In this document: one piece after another, positions 1-8,272 of the stretch
Position numbering within the stretch: position 1 is the stretch's first letter
How the letters are laid out: each line of letters starts with the position of its first letter
Origin: Deltaproteobacteria bacterium
GTDB taxonomy: Bacteria > Desulfobacterota > DSM-4660 > Desulfatiglandales > HGW-15
Direction of reading: 5' to 3'
Length of the DNA: 64,000 nt
Assembly (NCBI GenBank): GCA_020060215.1
Contig: JAGVAP010000014.1
Coordinates: 1-64,000 of the forward strand
The notes under the pieces: generated by a model
What the model was told of the DNA's origin: nothing
What the model saw: the letters and a program-made list of their open reading frames with translations, nothing else
The model's database searches: none
Position numbers and translations under genes: made by a program

Positions 1-321
1 ACCGGGTATTGCAAAGAGATTTCCCGTCCAATATTCCTTGCCCCTATACACCACCTTGAAGTTGTGGGGCGTGGTTGGAACGGTAAATTGAACATGCCCC
101 TTGGCATCTGTCTTCGCAAACTGATCGAGGTATATGCCCGTTTTGCTGTAGAGGTGAACAGAAGCGCCTGCGACAGGGATTCCATTCCAGGCCACGTGCA
201 GATCCAGTGTACCTTGGTCCTCCAGTCGATCTGGAGAAGAAACAGATGGGCCGGCAGCAGAGGCGAGAACAGGTAAGAGAAGCAGGAACAAGACGACCAG
301 TCGGAGAATTCTCTGTTTCAT
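1..321 (-). CDS. Secreted protein, N-terminal part, runs off the window
   Basis: An open frame of 107 codons starts with ATG at 321 and leaves the window at base 1 without a stop. An AGGA ribosome-binding site lies about 7 bases upstream of the ATG. The product begins with a clear signal peptide: positively charged start (MKQR), then a leucine/valine-rich core to about residue 20, ending at a small-residue cleavage region (ASAAG). The mature part (residues 35-107) is beta-rich with GIPVAGASVHLY and TDAKGHVQF, the pattern of a carboxypeptidase-regulatory-like or other Ig-fold surface domain. It is probably exported or periplasmic. The function is not known, and the rest of the protein is outside the window. 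Confidence 0.7.
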   Translation of the reverse strand, partial: MKQRILRLVVLFLLLLPVLASAAGPSVSSPDRLEDQGTLDLHVAWNGIPVAGASVHLYSKTGIYLDQFAKTDAKGHVQFTVPTTPHNFKVVYRGKEYWTGNLFAIPG

Positions 322-636
322 GCTAGTCCTCGCTTTTGGGAGAAGATGGAGTAGCGTCTACGGCAGGATCATTCTCAATAGCTGACACAAAGCACGTTTC
401 ATTCCGGTTTTGGGGGCGAAGCTCCGAAATTCTCTCTAAATGTTTTTGTTAGGAGTAGGTGTCTGTAATCGTTTTGAGTTTCAAGGGCTCAGCCTGCTTG
501 GGGCAAGACATTGATCTCGAATGGGAGCACCTGCCGGGGGGTGTTTCAGAAGAATTTGCACAGAAAATTGTGCAGATATGAACAGACACAGTGCATTTTC
601 GGGGGAGAAGGATAGCTTGGTGTTCCTATGACGATC
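322..636. other. Intergenic, no gene seen
   Basis: This 315-base gap lies between the start of the secreted-protein gene and the stop of the PIN-toxin gene, both on the minus strand. It should hold the promoter of the secreted-protein gene and the end of the toxin transcript. The only structure seen is a short palindrome at 557-574, listed separately. No convincing ORF or tRNA is seen. Confidence 0.5.
557..574. repeat. Operator-like palindrome TGCACA-N6-TGTGCA
   Basis: Two perfect six-base arms, TGCACA and TGTGCA, are separated by GAAAAT. The element sits about 240 bases upstream of the secreted-protein start and 63 bases beyond the toxin stop. It resembles a binding site for a dimeric regulator, but no regulator is linked to it and chance is possible. 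Confidence 0.25.
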
Positions 637-1119
637 CTATTCCCCGATCCGTTTCAGGGTTTCAGACACGACCCTGTCACTGATCCTGAACTTCTTCTCT
701 CTGAGTTCGTTGATGAGAAGCCGAACCTGATCGATGAGATCGAGTTTTTTCCCCAAGACGAGGATGCCGAGCAGGCCCATGACCTCGTAACCGGCGATCA
801 GCGCGCTCTTTCGTGCCTTTTCCTCATCCACCAGCACGAGATCTGCCGCCATTTGTTTGGCCAGGGCAAGGACCTCGGCTTCTCCCCTCTCCAGGAAGAT
901 CATCAAGAGGTCGACCTGGGTTTTGTCTTTGACCCGTACTGCATCAATCCAGGGACTGTCCTTTATGCTCTCGGACCCGGGCTTGCCAGCCCCTTTCTCC
1001 ACCACCTCACGGAAGACCTCCTCGGGGACCGTGATCTTGGAAAAGATTTCCTTCAGGAGATCCAGTCTCCCGATCTTGGCGAGTCCAATCAGGATAGTGG
1101 AATCACAGACGACGATCAC
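637..1119 (-). CDS. PIN-domain (DUF3368-type) toxin-like nuclease
   Basis: The 160-residue protein starts MIVVCDSTILIGLAKIGRLD, the first PIN-domain motif with its conserved Asp (D6). Further acidic residues follow in RGEAEVLALA and in LVLVDEEKAR, and the C-terminal half resembles DUF3368 proteins (GLLGILVLGKK). PIN domains are Mg-dependent ribonucleases and usually act as VapC-type toxins. The start codon overlaps the stop of the upstream UPF0175-type gene (ATGA at 1116-1119), the normal antitoxin-then-toxin arrangement. It is intact and near the usual length of about 160 residues. Which RNA it cuts cannot be told from sequence. Confidence 0.85.
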   Translation of the reverse strand: MIVVCDSTILIGLAKIGRLDLLKEIFSKITVPEEVFREVVEKGAGKPGSESIKDSPWIDAVRVKDKTQVDLLMIFLERGEAEVLALAKQMAADLVLVDEEKARKSALIAGYEVMGLLGILVLGKKLDLIDQVRLLINELREKKFRISDRVVSETLKRIGE

Positions 1120-1409
1120 TTTTTCAGCCTCTTACCGATTTTCTCCGCAGTCTCAAACTCCCTTTCCAGTTCCTCCTCCTCGTGATCGAGCACAGGGACG
1201 TTGTTGTCGCTTAGAAATTCTATGAAGTCCCATTTCGAAAGACCGGAGAGTTCCGCAGATCTTCCCAGAGAGAGGAGTTTTTCCCGGAAGCACTTCAAGG
1301 CAAGAAGCTTCCTCGATTCACTGGCTATTTTTTCCTTGGTCAAGCCAGAGGCCGAGAGGGAGAGGTAAAGCTGCTCCGGTAAGTCTATGACTGCCTGCAC
1401 GTTTCCCAT
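1116..1409 (-). CDS. UPF0175-type antitoxin-like small protein
   Basis: This 97-residue protein starts at an ATG with a good AGAAGGTGA ribosome-binding site. The middle part (ESRKLLALKCFREKLLSLG then AELSGLSKWDFIEFLSDNNV) matches the helical UPF0175 pattern: a helix-turn-helix-like segment followed by the short WDFIEFL motif. UPF0175 proteins are regularly paired with DUF3368 PIN proteins, and here the two reading frames overlap by four bases. The probable job is DNA binding and neutralisation of the toxin, with autorepression of the pair. The C-terminal tail is highly acidic then basic (HEEEELEREFE to KRLKK). Confidence 0.8.
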   Translation of the reverse strand: MGNVQAVIDLPEQLYLSLSASGLTKEKIASESRKLLALKCFREKLLSLGRSAELSGLSKWDFIEFLSDNNVPVLDHEEEELEREFETAEKIGKRLKK

Positions 1410-1546
1410 GAAATCACCTTCTCTCTTTACGGATCACCTGGGGTCCATCTAACATGCCTTCCAGGATGGTGGGGGTGATCGCAAATTCCTATGTTTCCAA
1501 TAAAATATGCTTAAGTACTCCAAAAAGCAAGGAGCTTCACGGCTGA

Positions 1547-2139
1547 TCACCCTCCGGCGCTCACCCAAATCAGGCCGTCGACGTGGTTGCCCAGCCCGAC
1601 CAGGGCCTCGTAGCAGAGGCGGGCGGTGGTGCCGGAGGTGATGCAGTCGTCCAGGAAGAGGACGGCGCTGTTTTGGGCGTGCCAGGACTCGAGGAGCCTT
1701 GGCTTGGACTGAGAAAGGCTGGCGTGCCGGCCATGGCGCACCTTGTCTGTTTTTTGGGAAAAGGCCGGGGCGAAGGGGATCCCGGTCCTCCTGGAGACGG
1801 CTCGTGCAAGGTCATAGGTGCAATAGCGAAGAGGAGATCTGCCGGCCGAGGGGGGAGGGGTCGTGATCCAGTCGTAGTGGTTCCTGATGAAGGAGAGAAA
1901 GTCCGCGGCCATCTGCTCGGTAACCGCCGGGTTCCTCGTTTGCTTCCAGCTCTTGAAAAGCTCCCAGTCGATGTTTTTCCGGAGACGAAGCGAAAAGCAC
2001 CCCACGAACGCCCCCCGGTGATGGCGGAGCGTGATCCTTTCACCAGCCGCCTGGTCGGAAAGGCCTGCTGATTCTTGTACTCCGGAAAAAACAGATGCGC
2101 CGTATCCGTTGCAACGGAGAGGAGGTTGGGGGTGATCAT
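1547..2139 (-). CDS. Phosphoribosyltransferase-like protein, one apparent frameshift
   Basis: The C-terminal half carries the PRPP-binding loop of type I phosphoribosyltransferases, AVLFLDDCITSGTTARL. The frame holding this motif has no good start. The best start is ATG at 2139 (MITPNLLSVATD), behind GGAGG, in another frame. The frames join if the run of six C at 2011-2016 (six G in the gene) were one base longer, giving one protein of about 197 residues. ComF-like or nucleotide-salvage enzymes have this loop, but the substrate cannot be assigned. The next gene upstream, a small cysteine protein, ends 24 bases before this start. The frameshift may be a base-calling error. Confidence 0.65.
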
Positions 2140-2162
2140 GGGGTGCCTCCGTTTCTCGGGCC

Positions 2163-2591
2163 CTAGGCTTGGACTTGGGGCTGTGTCCCATTGCCGTTCC
2201 CGTTTCCGTTCGGCGAGGGAAGAGAACTCGAGACCAGTTCTCGGAGCTGCGTGTCGAGCTGGGAAATGACCTCGGTGAAATGCTCCTCTTCCACTTCTGC
2301 CGTGGCGCCGTAGCTGAGACTCCAGGAGCAGAAGTTCTTCCCGATCTTCTTTGAAACCAGAACGCTCACCTGATTGACCTTCATTGTCACCTCCGTTTTC
2401 ATGTCGGCCCCTTCGGGGGAGCCGGCCGTGTCGTATCTCAAAGGATCGATGGGGAGTTGCTTGTTCATCCTCTCTCTCGTTCGGAAGTAGCATTGATCGC
2501 ATAGCCGCTTGTCCCTGCACTTCTCGCAGACTTTCACCGGGTCCACGACAAGGTCCAGGGTGTCGAAGATAGTGTGGATGGCCTTTGTCAT
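2163..2591 (-). CDS. Hypothetical protein with CxxC-type cysteine pairs
   Basis: The chosen start is ATG at 2591 (MTKAIHTIFDTLDLVVDP), which has a G-rich ribosome-binding site; a longer frame extends upstream but looks untranslated. Residues 20-35 hold CEKCRDKRLCDQCYF, which looks like a small zinc site. The C-terminal third has a helix (TEVISQLDTQLRELV) and ends in an NG-rich tail. The gene ends 24 bases before the phosphoribosyltransferase gene and is probably co-transcribed with it. The family is not recognised. Confidence 0.55.
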   Translation of the reverse strand: MTKAIHTIFDTLDLVVDPVKVCEKCRDKRLCDQCYFRTRERMNKQLPIDPLRYDTAGSPEGADMKTEVTMKVNQVSVLVSKKIGKNFCSWSLSYGATAEVEEEHFTEVISQLDTQLRELVSSSLPSPNGNGNGNGTQPQVQA

Positions 2592-2866
2592 GGGTTTCCC
2601 CCGGGCCCATGCTAGCCTTCCCAGGGTGCCTGAATGTACGACTTGCGGCGTGACGAGTGGCTTGATCGACTGTGGAAGGCGGTGCAGGATGGTATAGCGG
2701 CACTCAGGTGGCTGGTGAAGGGCTTTCGGTGCCAAGGCCGGCCCTCGCCTTTTGAATAGGGTTCTCTATGGGAAATCCCACAGGGCTGGCGCGATCAATC
2801 AGGGTGGCTTCTGCAATGGGCAGAGGTAAGTAACGGGAGGGGAAAACCGCGACGCTCGGATAATTA

Positions 2867-3244
2867 TCAGGTGACGTCTTCAGGCTGGTACTCTCTGATG
2901 CGCCGCTTTTGGACTATCCAAAGCTTCCCATGGAGCTCACCCTTCGCAAGAGCCGCCACGAGGGTGCGACAGAGGGTAACCAGATCCTCGTATGTTGGAC
3001 GTGAAGGAAGTCGTAGAACAACAATTCCGGAATACATGCGTGGAGGGAAAAGGAGAGGATTGGCGAAATCAACATCCAGGGTCACAAGGCACCGCTGCTC
3101 CGAACTGACTGCGGAAATCAACTCGTGATCGGAAGCCCCTTCCATGTGCTGGCCGGCGACCGTCATTACATCATGGCCGGCGTTGATGAAGATGTCGCGT
3201 GGTCCCTTTCCGAGATTCTCATCCAGCTTGAGTTTCATGGCCAT
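2867..3244 (-). CDS. DUF5615 PIN-like protein (toxin-like)
   Basis: The product reads MKLKLDENLGKGPRDIF and continues with an invariant-looking SDHELISAVSSEQRCLVTLDVDFANP. This is the DUF5615 signature, with Asp residues in KLDENL, SDHEL and TLDVDF that would form a PIN-type metal site. The start is taken at ATG 3244 (MAMKLKLDEN) inside the end of the upstream DUF433 gene, rather than the longer in-frame ATG at 3307, because the N-terminal extension has no homology-like features. DUF5615 proteins almost always follow a DUF433 gene, as here, and are presumed toxins or RNases. Confidence 0.8.
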   Translation of the reverse strand: MAMKLKLDENLGKGPRDIFINAGHDVMTVAGQHMEGASDHELISAVSSEQRCLVTLDVDFANPLLFPPRMYSGIVVLRLPSRPTYEDLVTLCRTLVAALAKGELHGKLWIVQKRRIREYQPEDVT

Positions 3245-3479
3245 CTTCAATTGGAATGTCGACGTAACGCTCTCGAGACATCTCGGCCCCGTATGCGATG
3301 CATGCAAGAATATCCGCCTCTTTCAGATCATACTCCTTGATGATCTCTTCCTGCTTCATCCCTCCCGCCAAGAGATCCAAAACAAGAGAGACCCAGATCC
3401 TTCTGCCTCGAATACACGGTTTCCCGAAACACACCTTCGGGTCCACTGAAATTCTTGAAAGAAGCTCCTCACGCGTCAT
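3219..3479 (-). CDS. DUF433 antitoxin-like protein
   Basis: This 86-residue protein matches DUF433 closely by eye: SVDPKVCFGKPCIRGRRI, then a helix (VSLVLDLLAGGMKQEEIIKEY) and LKEADILACIAYGAEM. It has a GGAGGTGA ribosome-binding site. DUF433 is a small winged or helix-turn-helix fold considered the antitoxin/repressor partner of DUF5615, VapC or MazF-like partners. The gene overlaps the start of the DUF5615 gene by 26 bases. Confidence 0.85.
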   Translation of the reverse strand: MTREELLSRISVDPKVCFGKPCIRGRRIWVSLVLDLLAGGMKQEEIIKEYDLKEADILACIAYGAEMSRERYVDIPIEDGHETQAG

Positions 3480-3497
3480 GACAGGATCACCTCCACG

Positions 3498-4118
3498 CTA
3501 CAGAATCAGGGTTAATTCTTCAGTAGAAAAGACATGCCACCCGAGGCCAATGTCTTTGAGGATATGGGGATTTCCTCTGGATGTCAATTGGGAGCAAATA
3601 CTCATGCAGGCCACCTCCACCATGGTCATGAGGCAGGCATCCATGCCGATCAGCTCGATCCGCTTCCCGAGACCCAGGGAGACCCTCGTGAGCACGTCTT
3701 TGAGTTCCCGGTTGTCCAGGGAATCGCCTCCCGAGTGGTCGTCATAACCGATGTTCCGCTTGATCAACCTGAATGCTCGATCGGGCTCGTCCCACCAGCC
3801 GCTCCCGTGATTCCAGAGGATCAGGAAGTAGTGCTCGGCCGGGTATTTCTCGATAGCCCAGTTGATGAAGTCCGAAAGCACCTTCGGATCGCCGGTGTTG
3901 GTCTCCCCGAAGGTCTCGATGCAGTCCTTGCGGTACCCTCCGCCCTTGCTGATGCAGAAGCGCCTGGTCCGGAGATCGCCGTCTCTATCCAGCTGCACCA
4001 GGACATTGACCTTTGCGGAACTCCCCACCTGGGCCAGTTCCTCGATGTCATCCAGTGCCGCGGAGTCGAGATTGTTGTCCCCTGCCATGTAGATCATCAC
4101 CGTCCATTTCGCCTTCAT
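3498..4118 (-). pseudogene. Clostripain (peptidase C11) family, C-terminally truncated
   Basis: The start MKAKWTVMIYMAGDNNLDS and the blocks FLILWNHGSGWWDE and IELIGMDACLMTMVEVAC are the C11 clostripain hallmarks; the His in NHGSGW and the Cys in DACLM are the catalytic dyad. Family members normally run to 350 residues or more, with about 200 residues after the catalytic Cys. Here the reading frame ends about 37 residues after it, in unrelated-looking sequence, 18 bases from the DUF433 start. The 3' part has probably been lost by recombination. It may be non-functional, although both catalytic residues remain. Confidence 0.75.
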
Positions 4119-4428
4119 TCCCCGTCTCCTTCCTTTGGCCTTGCATCCTTCTTTCCGCCTTCCGTTCTTGTCGGTTGTTCCTTTTGCCGCTGATCTCTGA
4201 TCTCTGACTTCTGATCTCTGGCCTCTGCCTTCTGCCCTCCGACTTCCGCCCTCTGGCCTTCTGCGGCCTCCCGGGAGCCCTCCACTCCCGGTCTACCATC
4301 CTGAAGAACCACCGTCCGTTGATGTTGAAGCAGACCTTTTTCTTCTCCCCGACGCTGGTGTCCACTTCCTCACCTACGGAGATGCCCGGGATCCTCGATC
4401 TGTCTTTGATGATTCGCCTTCTCTTCAT
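4048..4428 (-). CDS. Small basic protein of uncertain reality
   Basis: An ATG at 4428 (MKRRRIIKDRSRIPGISVGE) has GGAG seven bases upstream. About 50 residues look like ordinary protein (KVCFNINGRWFFRMVDREW), after which the frame runs through a heptamer repeat and gives a long Arg/Lys/Glu-rich tail. It then overlaps the start of the clostripain frame by 71 bases. It may be a genuine small gene whose end was replaced by repeat DNA, or an accidental ORF. No family is recognised. Confidence 0.3.
   Translation of the reverse strand: MKRRRIIKDRSRIPGISVGEEVDTSVGEKKKVCFNINGRWFFRMVDREWRAPGRPQKARGRKSEGRRQRPEIRSQRSEISGKRNNRQERKAERRMQGQRKETGNEGEMDGDDLHGRGQQSRLRGTG
4190..4259. repeat. Degenerate heptamer tandem repeat (CTGATCT-like, 10 units)
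   Basis: Ten consecutive seven-base units follow the pattern CTGATCT, CTGATCT, CTGACTT, CTGATCT, CTGGCCT, CTGCCTT, CTGCCCT, CCGACTT, CCGCCCT, CTGGCCT. It is a minisatellite at the 5' side of the clostripain frame. Unit length and drift suggest slippage or recombination and not a CRISPR, since there are no spacers. Confidence 0.85.
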
Positions 4429-4955
4429 GACCATGCTCCGATCCGGTTCTCGCGTTGGAGTGCTTCTCAAGCATGCGGGTCCAAGGATAGGCTTCAGATG
4501 GTCATGGAATCAAAGAAGGCGGGCAGGATGTGGCAGGGTGTGACGAGGAAATCGGGGGATAGCGTACAATGCCGGTAATAAAGTAGGAGAATTATGCAGT
4601 CACATGACAAAGTATTTCCAGCCCGGTATGTCAAAAAAGGCAGTTTTTGTAGTAGTTGGGATTAGAGAAAACGTAGATGGGTTCTATAGGAGGTAGGAGG
4701 ATTCGTTTTGATCGTTTCCGATGAAATAGGCCGTTCTCTGTATCACGAGAAGTGCTAATCCACAGCAGAAGAATGTCACCACCATTCAAAAATACAGAAT
4801 ACGCCCTCGCAAAAGGATCCTCCCTGTTTACGAAACAGGAGGATAAAGCCACAAAGGTAAGCCTCTGCAGTCTGGAGAGATAAAGAGTGCCGCTCAGGAA
4901 GGCCGAAACCTGAAGTAGGTCAATATCCTCGGCCTTTATCTAGCACCTACATCTT
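4429..4955. other. Intergenic, AT-richer, no gene supported
   Basis: About 525 bases separate the small basic ORF from the cysteine-protein gene that ends the Hsp70 operon. A 73-codon frame on the minus strand (4631-4852) has no ribosome-binding site or family-like features and was not accepted. This gap probably includes the operon's transcription end, but no clear terminator hairpin was seen. Confidence 0.5.
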
Positions 4956-5228
4956 CTATGGCCGGCAATTACACCTCCCCCCAGGTTTCCCGCAATAAGC
5001 ACACTTCAAGTCATCTATATACTCCCTCCATTGCTTCGGAGTGATTATCTCGAACCTTGTTCGATCAGACAACCTTTTGTCAAAGAGGTGCGGATAGGTG
5101 TTAAACAACGCAGCCCCGTTTATCTTACTGACATCCTTCGTAGAATATCCAACCACTAAACTCGCCTCATCGTGCGAGCTAGGAAGGGCCACATTGGACT
5201 TTATAGTCACATTCGGATTGCCAGCCAT
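4956..5228 (-). CDS. Small cysteine-rich protein at the end of the Hsp70 operon
   Basis: This 90-residue protein begins 3 bases after the Hsp70-like stop, so it is clearly co-transcribed. The C-terminus CAYCGKPGGRCNC is a compact cysteine cluster that could bind zinc. Residues 60-80 (RFEIITPKQWREYIDDLKC) look like an amphipathic helix. No family is recognised. Given its position, it may be a partner or adaptor of the Hsp70-like ATPase. Confidence 0.7.
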   Translation of the reverse strand: MAGNPNVTIKSNVALPSSHDEASLVVGYSTKDVSKINGAALFNTYPHLFDKRLSDRTRFEIITPKQWREYIDDLKCAYCGKPGGRCNCRP

Positions 5229-5231
5229 AAT

Positions 5232-6683
5232 CTAATTCCTCCCATTCAGTTTGAATCCAACCTTTACATCTTTGATCTCACAAACTTCCTTTCTCATCGT
5301 CTCTAACCCGTGGGCACTAATTTTGAGACATTGATTACTATCTAGTTCGAATTTGACTTCTACGTATTCAGGATGCCGCCTGTTAATCGGAACGGATAAT
5401 ATTTTTTTGAGCCTACTGTCTCGAGCATCAGGTCTGCCAGACTCACTCTCAAATATTTTTATATTTGCGGTGCCGCCCCTTGGATCGGTCACAAAAAGCC
5501 TTATCTGTCTCGCAGTCGGATTGAGCACCGAAGTTCCCTTGTTGAGAAACGTGTGAATCACCCCATTATCAAGCTCTATACCGACAGGGACCGCAAGAAC
5601 GGGATCAAAGCCGGAATAGGACATTAGGGCTGCTCCCTCGGCTACACAGGTGTCAGCATTGACAAGGGTCTTGACCTTGGCTGGGCCGAAGATATCCTCC
5701 ATTAGCTTTACTAGGTGCGGTATCCTACTAGAGCCCCCTGCCAGCACAACTTGATCCAGATCCCTTGGTGTAAGCTGCACCTTCCCCATGGTCTCAAGGG
5801 TGCGATCAATGGCATTTTTGAAGACCTGCCTATTTATCTTCTCGAAATCCTTTCTAGTCAAGTTGCGGCTAAGATCCTTTCCCCGATAGAAGCTTACGAT
5901 ATCAATGGCAACATGGGGGTTCTCAGGGTCACTGAGAAGGATCTTCGCAGTCTCACTTCTAGTGACCAGCCTTTGAAAGCACACTGGATTTTCCTCCAGA
6001 CTGCACCTCTGTAGTCCGGAGGCATCGAGAAAGCAATGAAAGCTGTCGTTCGCAATGTTTATATCAATATCGTCTCCCCCGAGAGCGGAATCTCCGCCGA
6101 CTTCGAGCTCCGTCATCATCCCATTGTCTATTTTCAATATTGATATATCTAAAGTCCCGCCCCCCCAGTCAAACACCAGGACGCGTTGTGTATGATGAAA
6201 ATCATGGCAATACTTATAGACAGCTGCAACAGGCTCATGCAAGAAACCGCGCACCTCGATGCCGGCAAGCCTCGCAGCCTTGCGAACGGCGCTCCGCTCG
6301 TCCGCATCGAAATAGACCGGAATGGTCACCACAGCTGAGGTCACATTCATATCTAATACTGTCTCTGCTCTTCTTCGCAGCGCCGAGAATATCTGTGAAG
6401 CGATCTCGGTGTCATGCACTGAACGGCCGTAGACATTGTATGTCCAGTTGTCTTTCAGGCGACGCTTAATCGATTTAAATATTGGTACGTTGGGCTGGTT
6501 GATCAGTTCGTAATACTGATCTTTAGCTGCCCTTCCAACGATAACCCGGTCAGGGCTCTCGTAATAGACCACCGATGGAAGAATTGACTCACTGCTAACA
6601 GGATCAGGTATGGGTGCAGTATCACCACGTGCAAGAACATGTGCTATGGCGGAATTAGTGGTGCCGAAATCGATCCCGATCAT
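5232..6683 (-). CDS. Hsp70/DnaK-like ATPase with short substrate domain
   Basis: The 483-residue protein has the Hsp70 nucleotide-binding domain: phosphate-1 GIDFGTTNS (3-11), phosphate-2 VFDWGGGTLDIS (170-181) and adenosine motif VVLAGGSSRIPHLVKLM (312-328). The region after about residue 360 is a short beta-type substrate domain, and the usual helical lid is missing (DnaK is about 640 residues). An EEVD- or DnaK-type C-terminal tail is also absent. It overlaps the coiled-coil gene by four bases and precedes a small cysteine protein. The likely role is an ATP-driven chaperone or sensor in a helicase-containing defence operon and not general proteostasis. No J-protein is seen nearby. Confidence 0.9.
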   Translation of the reverse strand: MIGIDFGTTNSAIAHVLARGDTAPIPDPVSSESILPSVVYYESPDRVIVGRAAKDQYYELINQPNVPIFKSIKRRLKDNWTYNVYGRSVHDTEIASQIFSALRRRAETVLDMNVTSAVVTIPVYFDADERSAVRKAARLAGIEVRGFLHEPVAAVYKYCHDFHHTQRVLVFDWGGGTLDISILKIDNGMMTELEVGGDSALGGDDIDINIANDSFHCFLDASGLQRCSLEENPVCFQRLVTRSETAKILLSDPENPHVAIDIVSFYRGKDLSRNLTRKDFEKINRQVFKNAIDRTLETMGKVQLTPRDLDQVVLAGGSSRIPHLVKLMEDIFGPAKVKTLVNADTCVAEGAALMSYSGFDPVLAVPVGIELDNGVIHTFLNKGTSVLNPTARQIRLFVTDPRGGTANIKIFESESGRPDARDSRLKKILSVPINRRHPEYVEVKFELDSNQCLKISAHGLETMRKEVCEIKDVKVGFKLNGRN

Positions 6684-8272
6684 ATGGCGACTCCGTTCAT
6701 CTTCAAAGCGGCCTTCAGTTTGCCGATGATGTTAAGAAGCATTCTCGCCCTGTCAGGGAGAGAATCAGCGATTCTTTCAAAATCCTCCACCTCGCGAAAA
6801 ATAAGACCTATGGTACTACTGAGAGAAGACATTCTTTCTTGCACAGCGGCATTGGAACGGTGCTTTGAATCTTGTAAGGTCGAATGGCTCAAAGTATCTA
6901 TTCGGTCCTTTTCCTCTTGCAGTCGCTCGCACTTGGATTTCAATTCCATCAGCTCACTCGAGAGCCCCTTAATTCTTCCCTCTAAGTTGTCCCTAGTAGA
7001 AGCCCAACCCTCTCTCTCGCGCGTGAATCGGGCATTCTCCTCATCGAGTCTATCGCGCAGACGGTCATTCTTCTTTTCAAGATTCATGTTTTCTTCTTGA
7101 TATTCGAGGATACGCTTTTCTATGGTTGCCTTTTCCTGTTCAAGGACCTTGCACCTTGCGCTCAGCTTCTCGGCTTCTTCAAGGCGCCTCCTTCGCTCAA
7201 GATTTGCCCTTCTAAATAATTTTGAAATGGTCTCGATTAACTGTTCCTGCTCTCTATCCAATCCTAAGGTCTGCAGGCTATCTCTTATGCCCTTGCCGGA
7301 AGATTGAGCCTGTTCTTCAACCCTGCGGTTAGCATTGCCCCCGATCTCTTTTGGCAGAGTGAATACTTCCTTCATTCCGCCAGACGCGACCGTCGGCGAT
7401 CCGTAAGAAGCTGACACTCTCCCCTCAGGTTCGGAGCAATGATCACGCACGATAGTTCCTGACACGGCTTGACCAGTTCGCTCGGGAGGATTCACCTCCA
7501 AAGACGGAACCTTCTCTTCGCTGTCTTTCACTGGAGGCGGCGATGCCGTCTTGTCGGCACCAGAAACGATACTCTGATCAGGCCCTCCCTGTGAGGCGGT
7601 CTTACCTAAGACGCCATCCAGATTTAAAGAGATCATTTCATCTTTGACAGACTTTACCCAGGATTCACTTGCCATCAGTTGCCTCAAGGCATTGAGTCTA
7701 TCCTTTGTTCCCGCATTTATCTCGGGAGTGCCCGTAAGCCCTCTGAGCATGCCTGAAAGTTTCTTCTTAATTTCTTCGCGATTTTCCGGATGGATTCGTT
7801 GCAGGGATCCTCCGAGTGATACCAGGAAATCGATCGCCTCATCGATGCCCAGTGAGTCAAAGACAAGGCTGAGCATTTTTGAGACTTGCCTACCACTATT
7901 GACGCTTACCAGCCAATCGCTCAGGATCGGGATTGAATGGGTCTTGTCCAACACACCGTGCCGAAAGAGGCAGAGAGTCGCCAGGCAGCGTAGGTAATCC
8001 CGTTCCTTCGATCTTTTTCTAAGGAACCTAAGATACTCTATTCGCTCCCTATGGTTCTTGACTTCCGCATGGGTGCGTAGCCATTCACAGATAGCCTGCT
8101 TTAAAGTCGAACCAAATATATCGTCCTTTTCGATGAGGTAACCATACATCCCAGCGTCTTCGATTTCTGCCAGGATCTCCGCCAAATCATCAACCAGTTT
8201 CTGACTGAGCTTCGTCTTTTTGCTTGCCAGTTCTTTTTGGTATTCCTCAAGAAGGCTGTAATCACTACTCAT
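6680..8272 (-). CDS. Large coiled-coil protein, partner of the Hsp70-like ATPase
   Basis: The 530-residue protein has three parts. The N-terminal 200 residues are helical with a possible HEAT-like pattern. Residues about 215-330 form a polar, low-complexity linker rich in Ser, Pro and Gly. Residues about 340-475 are a long coiled coil (RRRRLEEAEKLSARCKVLEQ, then EENMNLEKKNDRLRDRLDEE). The last 55 residues are a small helical domain. A coiled coil directly before an Hsp70 gene recalls GrpE-type exchange factors, but no GrpE beta domain is seen. Its ends overlap its neighbours by 8 and 4 bases, suggesting translational coupling. Function unknown. Confidence 0.8.
   Translation of the reverse strand: MSSDYSLLEEYQKELASKKTKLSQKLVDDLAEILAEIEDAGMYGYLIEKDDIFGSTLKQAICEWLRTHAEVKNHRERIEYLRFLRKRSKERDYLRCLATLCLFRHGVLDKTHSIPILSDWLVSVNSGRQVSKMLSLVFDSLGIDEAIDFLVSLGGSLQRIHPENREEIKKKLSGMLRGLTGTPEINAGTKDRLNALRQLMASESWVKSVKDEMISLNLDGVLGKTASQGGPDQSIVSGADKTASPPPVKDSEEKVPSLEVNPPERTGQAVSGTIVRDHCSEPEGRVSASYGSPTVASGGMKEVFTLPKEIGGNANRRVEEQAQSSGKGIRDSLQTLGLDREQEQLIETISKLFRRANLERRRRLEEAEKLSARCKVLEQEKATIEKRILEYQEENMNLEKKNDRLRDRLDEENARFTREREGWASTRDNLEGRIKGLSSELMELKSKCERLQEEKDRIDTLSHSTLQDSKHRSNAAVQERMSSLSSTIGLIFREVEDFERIADSLPDRARMLLNIIGKLKAALKMNGVAI

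Noticed and set aside
4190..4259. CRISPR array
   Set aside because: Units are contiguous seven-base repeats with no spacers, and no cas genes were seen.
4631..4852. 73-codon minus-strand ORF in the gap before the Hsp70 operon
   Set aside because: No ribosome-binding site, no family pattern and odd composition.
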